Assembly (NCBI GenBank): GCA_964017155.1
Contig: OZ024856.1
Span: forward strand, 12,792,625-12,856,624
Direction of reading: 5' to 3'
Source of the DNA: Oasisia sp. SBJ-2009
Lineage: Eukaryota > Annelida > Polychaeta > Sabellida > Siboglinidae
DNA: 64,000 bases
The notes under the pieces are model-generated. The model saw only the letters and a list, made by a program, of their open reading frames with translations. It searched no databases and was not told where the DNA came from. This document shows, piece after piece, positions 57,400 through 64,000 of the stretch. Both the position numbers and the translations under genes were made by a program. Every line of letters begins with the position of its first letter. Positions within the stretch are counted from its first letter, which is position 1.

Positions 57400-58550
57400 C
57401 ATCATAGTGGAATATTAAGTTAACATAAATGCTGAATGTAAATGTGCACATACATCTGTTTTGTTCCACGCTAACGAGGACGCAACACGGGACGAACTTT
57501 GACCTCTTCAGAAATGTGTAGTACCGCTGGCTTGAGCCGACTTTGAGCCAGGTATGCTAGACATGAGACACACAGTCTACCTGTAAATACCAATCATTTG
57601 CGACTGTATGGACTCATCACATTCACAAAAGGCAATCGATACCGGCGCTTTCAACGGGACGGTTGATAGGGTGTTTGTGCATCGGGCCGTATTTCCGTCG
57701 TACTCATAGAATACGATTCCATTCTGAACAAAACCTCTGGCGCCGACGGAAAGTTAGTTATACTATGCGTATTTATTTATTTATGCGTTACGCGTGTAAG
57801 AATCATCCACGAGAAAGTCGCATTAACATTAGACGCAACAACAATGTAAATAGTCGTAACTATTATGTGTATACTTTTTGAAAATCGTTTACAATCCAAT
57901 ACGTTCGTCCGTTGTCATTTGCGTGTAGATCCCATTAGTTGTGTTATTTATTGTTTCGCTGGTGACGTGTGTCGTTTTATTGTGTTAGACGTTTTGTATT
58001 TTACATAAGTAATTATTAAAGGAACTCTCACTATCTGCCGAGGAGGGCACGGCTACGAAGTTGAAACTTTAAAACGACATTCCCATATGGGAGTGCAGCG
58101 TCTCACAGAACACCCGTAGACCTAGGCGTATTTAGACTAAGAGGGAAATAAATGTTGACGACTGCTCCACAACAGACTGATGTAGCTGTAGCCAGATGCC
58201 ACACTGTCTGTGCCTCCTTAATGAATGTATTCAAACTGCATATGGCGGTCAAATAGAACCGTAAATATTCCAGAGACACGTTTGATAAGACGTTTATGAA
58301 TTGGCCCCCTAGATCGCTATCATTTTGTCAGTCAGCCGAGATTCTTCAGAACATGAAGTAGAAGTAGGATACATGTTTTGATGTAGGTAGACTAATGTCC
58401 AAAATGGCTTAGCAATACTTGTGAGCGTGTTGTCGTGGTTGTTGCAAAGTACGTGTCTGTTCACGTTGCCACTTTCCTTTTTTAGTTGCTTCAACAACGT
58501 CATCATCATCGTCAACAACAAAAACAACAAACAACATCAATATCAACAAC
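57400..58550. other. Intergenic, nothing recognised
   Basis: No array, gene or element end was identified. Confidence 0.4.
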
Positions 58551-58553
58551 CAA

Positions 58554-58620
58554 CTGCTGCTGCTGCTGTTGCTTCTGCTGCTTGCTGCTGCTGCTGCTGC
58601 TACTACTACTACTACTACTT

Positions 58621-58717
<97 letters not shown>

Positions 58718-58775
58718 CACTACCACTACCACTACCACTACCACTACCACTACCACTACCATTACCACTACTACT

Positions 58776-58832
<57 letters not shown>

Positions 58833-58860
58833 ATTATATATATTATATATATATACTATA
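58554..58860 (+). repeat. (CTG)n-(CTA)n-(ACCACT)n-(TA)n compound microsatellite
   Basis: CTG to 58600, ACT triplets to 58716, the derived hexamer ACCACT to about 58765, then TA-rich DNA to 58860. Confidence 0.97.
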
Positions 58861-58986
58861 TTTATGTATTATATATACATATATATATGTACACAAATAA
58901 ACATACACATACATACGGGCACGCAAGCATATATTTACATACATTTACACTCAAACACACACGCGCGCACATGCACACAAAAAACA

Positions 58987-59164
<178 letters not shown>

Positions 59165-59327
59165 GTCACAACGTTTGGGGTCCAATCAGAGGTATATGCG
59201 AGATCCGCTGTTTAAATCAGCGTAAGAACTCGAGAAATGGATATTTAACGAATGCCAAGATAAACCGCATTATGTTTACGTATAAATTGAAAATTAACTA
59301 TGCAGTGCAGCGGTTCTTCATTTTAGG

Positions 59328-59457
<130 letters not shown>

Positions 59458-59639
59458 CAGAACGGAGAGTTTCAATTACCTATCAGCACGTTTGGCGAGT
59501 TTGTAAATAAATATACGACAGTTCTCTTCTTAGTTTACTATTTTACATATATTTTATTTATTAATTAACACCCGATTACTCTTGTCGAAAGTGCGCCATT
59601 GTTCGACTGCGTCAATAAATCTCCCTCAACTGCAGACAA

Positions 59640-60705
59640 AGATGACGACAGAGAGACGGCAGAACAAGATGACGATGTAGAGACGACGTCAAGAGGTGTC
59701 TCGCAATGGCAGAATAGGATGACAATGGCGAGATATCTTGTAAAGATAGATCAAGATGACAATGTAGATACGGCGTGAACAGGTGTCCGCAAAGGCAGAC
59801 CAAGATGACAATGTAGAGACGGCGTCAAGAGATGTCTGTCTCGTAAAGGCAGACCAAGATGACGATAGAGAGACAGCGTCAAGAAATGTTTTGAAAAGGC
59901 AGACCAAGACAACGATGTAGAGACGGCGTCAAGAATTTTGTTGAAAAGGCAGACGAAGATGACGATATAGAGACGGCGTCAAGAGGTGTCTCGCAAAGGC
60001 AGGCCAAGATGGCCATGTAGAGACGGCTTCAAGAGATGTCTCGCAAAGGCAGACAAAGATGACGATGTAGAGACGGCCTCAAAAGATGACACGCAAAGGC
60101 AGACCAAGACAACGATGTTGAGACGGCGTCAAGAGATATCTCGTAAAGACAGACCAAGATGAGGATGGCGAAACGGCGTCAAGAGATGTTTCGCAAAGGC
60201 AGACCAAGATACAGAATAAATGCATTCGTAAAGGCAGACCAAGATGACGATAGAGAGACAGCGTCAAGAAATGTTTTGAAAAGGCAGACCAAGACAACGA
60301 TGTAGAGACGGCGTCAAGAAATGTTTTGAAAAGGCAGACCAAGACAACGATGTAGAGACGGCGTCAAAAAATGTTTTGAAAAGGCAGACCAAGACAACGA
60401 TGTAGAGACGGCGTCAAGAGATGTCTCGCAAAAGCAGACCAAGATGATGTCGTAGAGACGGCGTCAAGAAATGTCTTGTAAAGGCAGACCAAGATGACGA
60501 TGGAGAGACGACGTCAAGAGATGTCTAGCGAAGGCAGACCAAGACAACGATGTAGAGACGGTGTCAAGATATGGCTTGTAAAGGCAGACCAAGACAACGA
60601 TGTTGAGACGGCGTCAAGAGTTATCTCGTAAAGACAGACCAAAATGAGGATGGCGAAACGGCGTCAAGAGATGTTTCGCAAAGGCAGACCAAGATACAGA
60701 ATAGA
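59640..60705 (+). repeat. 50-bp minisatellite, about 21 copies
   Basis: Unit AGACGGCGTCAAGAAATGTT + TTGAAAAGGCAGACCAAGAC + AACGATGTAG. Period 50 was checked between 60301 and 60351. Variants include GATGACGATGTAG and TCTCGCAAAGGC. Some blocks are shuffled: the 60120-60236 order reappears at 60600-60703. Confidence 0.95.
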
Positions 60706-61165
60706 AGAAATGATGTGGTCCCCATCATGCACGAGACTAAGGGAATGAAGTGATGTTGTCCTCATCACATACAGGACTAATGGAATGACGTGAGGTGGTC
60801 CCTAATAAGGCCCTGCGCGGGGCGGGTTTCGGCCCGCAGCCCGCGGGGGCCTGCAGCCCGCGGGCCCCCGCGTGCTGGATTTTTGTATTTGTTGCGGGGC
60901 GGTGCGGGCTGCGGGCTAGATTTTTGTATTTGTTGCGGGGCGGTGCGGGCTGCGGGCTAGACCAGTGTGGTGCGGGCCGGGCTGCGATCCAGGATATGTC
61001 AAAATATGCGGGGCGGGCTGCGGGCTCAAATTTCCAGCCCGCGCAGGGCCTTAGTCCCTAACATGGCATAAAGTGATGTGGTCCCAATCAAACACGAAAC
61101 TAATGTAATGAAATGATGTGGTCTCCATCATGCACGAGACTGATGGAATAAGACGTCGTCCCAGT
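60706..61165 (+). repeat. About 42-bp minisatellite interrupted by a MITE
   Basis: Variants of GAAATGATGTGGTCCCCATC + ATGCACGAGACTAATGGAAT occur before (60706-60797) and after (61062-61160) the inserted 248-bp element, five to six copies in total. Confidence 0.85.
60806..61053. mobile_element. hAT-type MITE with 8-bp target duplication
   Basis: 248-bp element with perfect 16-base ends TAAGGCCCTGCGCGGG / CCCGCGCAGGGCCTTA, an imperfect inverted similarity over about 40 bases, and identical GTCCCTAA on both sides (60798-60805 and 61054-61061). The interior is extremely GC-rich and contains a 41-bp direct duplication starting GATTTTTGTATTTGTTGCGG. Eight-base duplications are the mark of the hAT superfamily. 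No coding capacity. Confidence 0.85.
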
Positions 61166-61235
61166 AAGTATCATATCATACAATCCGTGGCAATGTACAT
61201 AGTCGCCACCCTGGACACCAAAGGTAGGGCCAGCC

Positions 61236-61333
61236 TAGTCTTGCTTAACCGACTCTCGCTCGGCTGCGTAACTTCGTCGGATTTGAGGGACTAGAAGTGC
61301 TGCCATCTCACGGAGCCTGGGTAATCAAGGCTA
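61236..61333 (+). mobile_element. Short MITE, MULE-like family (copy B)
   Basis: 98-bp internally deleted member: starts TAGTCTTGCTTAACCGACTC, ends CTGGGTAATCAAGGCTA. Flanks GGGCCAGCC and GGGCTTGCT agree at six of nine bases. Confidence 0.55.
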
Positions 61334-61651
61334 GGGCTTGCTAAGTTTCGCCAGGTTTTGGCTGAGCGTGTGCTGCCATCTGATGGCATCCGGATAATCT
61401 ACTGATCCCGATGACAGGAGATCGCTGCTGGTATAAAATATTTAAGGAGATAATTGTAAGAGATAGCTGAGCTGGGATCCAATCGTTTAAATATATTTGT
61501 CAAGCCCCGCTTAGCCGACGTTCGTTTATCTTCGATTACCCAGTCTTCGTGACGTGGCGCCACCATTTGATCAAACGCGAGATTCTAAACCCAGAAATAA
61601 ATTTCGGTAACAAGAGTCAAGGAACGACCGTACACTTTACACATGCCTAGG

Positions 61652-62248
61652 TAGTCTCGCTTAACCGACTGTCGGTCGGCTGCGGAACTACGCCGAGAAG
61701 ACAGTCTGGTCACTTTGACGGCTTTTGTTTGTTTATCTGGGTGATCTATACAATGCTGCCACCTCACGGACATTGCCGTAATTTATATTTTTATAAGCAA
61801 CTGCAAATTTGTATTTCTATTTATTTTGTGTTAATATAAGTTTAATTTTGAATAGTTTTTTATAATACAGCATTATTTGATCAAAAGGTTTCCTTATTTA
61901 ATTTGTATGCTATCCGTGTCGGGCTAGACAATGCTGACACCTCACGGATACTGGTTAATCCTGCCGTAATTCTTATTTTATAAACAACGGTAAATTTGAA
62001 TTTTTACTTACTTTTGTGTTAATATAAGTTCAATGGTTAATACTTTTCATATGATATTATTATCTTGTAAAACTATATCGTTATTTAAATTTTTATTTCA
62101 TAGTTGGCCTGAGAGCCAATCAGCGTCTCTACCCTAATCTGGGGTAAGGCTGCCCGGATGTAGGAACTTAAGCCCATATACTGTCCCAGGCGGAGTTGAG
62201 GGGGCTTAAAAGTGCTGCCACCTCACGGAGTCTGGGTAACCGAGGCTA
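61652..62248 (+). mobile_element. MITE with perfect 9-bp target duplication, MULE-like family (copy C)
   Basis: 597-bp element starting TAGTCTCGCTTAACC and ending GGTAACCGAGGCTA (inverse TAGCCTCGGTTACC), flanked on both sides by ATGCCTAGG (61643-61651 and 62249-62257). Contains the self-complementary CCGACTGTCGGTCGG. Nine-base duplications point to Mutator-like elements. No transposase. Confidence 0.75.
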
Positions 62249-62260
62249 ATGCCTAGGAGG

Positions 62261-62687
62261 TAGTCTCGCTTAACCGACTGTAGCTCGGTTGCGTAAGTTC
62301 GCCGAGAAGACTCTCAGGTCACTTGGCCGGTTTTTGAATGTCATCCGTGTAATGTGCCGCCACCTCACGGAGCCTGGGTAATCAAGACTAATGCTGCTAT
62401 ATAATTCCTGCTTCATAAACAACTGCACATTAGTATATCTATTTATTTTGTGTGAATATAAGTTTAATTTTTATTAGTTTTTATAATATGGTATTATGTG
62501 ATAAAAAGGGTGTCCTTATTTAATGTTTTATTTCAAATGCGGTCTGAGAACCATTCAGCGTATCTGCCATATTCTGGGGTAAGGCTGCCCTGGTGGTTAC
62601 ATAGGCAACGCATAAACCTACCAGGCGGAGTTGAGGGGCTGACAAGAGTTGCAACCAACCTCGTGGAGTCTGGGTGATCGAGGCTAG
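62261..62687 (+). mobile_element. MITE, same family (copy D)
   Basis: Starts TAGTCTCGCTTAACCGACTG three bases after the target duplication of copy C, and ends GTCTGGGTGATCGAGGCTA. A second internal end-like GGGTAATCAAGACTA lies at 62377-62391. No clear target duplication. Confidence 0.55.
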
Positions 62688-63294
62688 ACCCAGTGCACCG
62701 TTACATATGTACATGTGATGATTTGGCCAATACTACGTATTGCGGCGGAATAAACCGCCACTGGGTAAACTTACACCAAGGTGCAAATAAGTTATGGCTC
62801 ATTTATAGTCATTCATGAAATAACATATATGTGCCACTGTAGTGTGCGGGACGGTAACTCAAACACCGAAATTCGCAGGGGGATGAAAGAGGGTCAACCG
62901 CTTGGAGGAACGTAGGTGTGGTGGGATACAGGCGCTTGTCGCGAAAACTCAAAGGAACTGTGCTCTGCTCATGTGTCTGCTCCGGTATACATCTCAACAA
63001 TGGGCTAAAGACGACAAAGTAGGACGAGAAAGTGAGAGTAAAAGAGAGGAAGAAAAAGAAAACTGAAATAAAGCAACGGGCGCAAGGGCAACCTCACCCC
63101 TGACAAGAGGGAGAACAACAAACATTGACATGCACCAGCCCGCTAAATTCATTGGTCCAATGAAGTACCAAATAAACTGATTCCGTAGGTATTGGCCAAA
63201 TGATGGGCACTTCTAATGAATCCGACTCACCTCGATTTCGCATATTTACATATTTACGCACATATTATACATTTACACACACATATATATATAC

Positions 63295-63300
<6 letters not shown>

Positions 63301-63351
<51 letters not shown>
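63301..63351 (+). repeat. (TA)n microsatellite
   Basis: Uninterrupted TA dinucleotides. Confidence 0.96.
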
Positions 63352-63354
<3 letters not shown>

Positions 63355-63702
63355 AAAACCGCAAAAGATAACAATTTAAACAAAATATTGTATTTTACAA
63401 TGTGAAATTTTAAAACCCAAATATTTTAATGTAGCTAAATATCCAATGCTGAGCTTGCACTCAACCGCCGCCGGTGGCGAAGTTGGTTGGTCACAGTTAC
63501 GCAATTCCGCCAAACCAGACACTACTGCCCTCTGTCGATTATAACAGCCACCCAAGTTACGCAGTAACTCAAGTGGGTTAAAGGTCGATTGTCGCTCCTT
63601 GGTGATGTCACGTGACGAGCACTGGGACACTGGTTCCTACACGAAACACGGTGTTTCCTCAGTCGGTCAGACAGACAGAACAACTTGACGCCTCACTCTG
63701 CC

Positions 63703-63819
63703 ATGGAGAAGCTGTACGTGGTCGACATCGACGTAGGCGGTTGTGGAGCGGCTGGTCGGGCCGAGACATGGGCGGCGACGAAAGATGTACCGTCGTGTAA
63801 AGTCGTTTATGGCATGAAG
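63703..63819 (+). CDS. Possible first coding exon of an unknown gene
   Basis: GCCATGG start context at 63703, then 39 codons (MEKLYVVDIDVGGCG...VVYGMK) ending AAG|GTGAGG, a good phase-0 donor. The surrounding DNA is CpG-rich. No family is recognised and the rest of any gene would lie beyond the window. Confidence 0.25.
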
Positions 63820-63926
63820 GTGAGGGCATCAATCACTCGGCCAGCTAACGCAGCATATACATGTCACCCATCTATATAATTATAGCCGTAACGCGACGTC
63901 GGAGACGTTGCATTCTAGCTTGTGAT

Positions 63927-64000
63927 TAGCCTCGGTTACCCAGACTCACGTTTAAGTCCCTCAACTTCGCCTGGGGAAAATATGGTCTTAATTTTCAAAC
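63927..64000 (-). mobile_element. MITE, same family as 61652-62248 (copy E), cut by window end
   Basis: Starts TAGCCTCGGTTACCCAGACT, then CCCTCAACTTCGCCTGGGG, matching the ends of copies A and C. It runs out of the window. Confidence 0.6.

Overview
This is a eukaryotic, intron-rich animal window. No bacterial-style operons, rRNA or tRNA genes were seen. Two protein-coding genes can be reconstructed with confidence, both on the + strand: the 3' part of a formin of the FMN/Cappuccino class (about 0.4-24.6 kb, 17 exons and 789 codons in one continuous frame, 5' end outside the window) and a complete gremlin-type BMP antagonist of the DAN/cystine-knot family (51.6-56.0 kb, three coding exons, 190 codons). 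The gene structures, L2/CR1-like LINE tails, tRNA-derived SINE fragments, small DNA transposons and very long microsatellites suggest a lophotrochozoan, most likely a mollusc (possibly a gastropod). That assignment is inference, not proof.

Layout. 0-24.6 kb: formin exons encoding a short N-terminal segment, a coiled-coil-like stretch, a proline-rich FH1, a full FH2 and a basic tail. The introns hold LINE 3' ends, a SINE, two TIR elements and at least seven different minisatellites. One of these repeatedly copies a 3' splice site. 24.6-51 kb: intergenic DNA with a damaged LINE, an LTR-like block, SINEs, a TTAA-flanked element, several GC-rich blocks and a 1.3-kb compound hexanucleotide array. 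51.6-56 kb: gremlin, behind a CpG-rich upstream region. 56-64 kb: no certain gene, but a compound trinucleotide/TA/CA region, a 50-bp minisatellite array, a 248-bp hAT-type MITE with a perfect 8-bp target duplication, a family of MITEs with 9-bp duplications, and one possible first exon at 63.7 kb.

How the genes relate. The two products are not known to act together biochemically: FMN formins nucleate and elongate actin filaments, and gremlin binds and blocks BMP ligands outside the cell. Their proximity is what stands out. In vertebrates FMN1 lies beside GREM1 and FMN2 beside GREM2, and gremlin limb enhancers lie in and near FMN1. The same neighbours here, in an apparent invertebrate, suggest that an ancient formin-gremlin regulatory block has been kept, although here both genes point the same way. 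The formin half is visibly poor in CpG and the gremlin half is not, as expected if the formin body is methylated and the gremlin domain is not.
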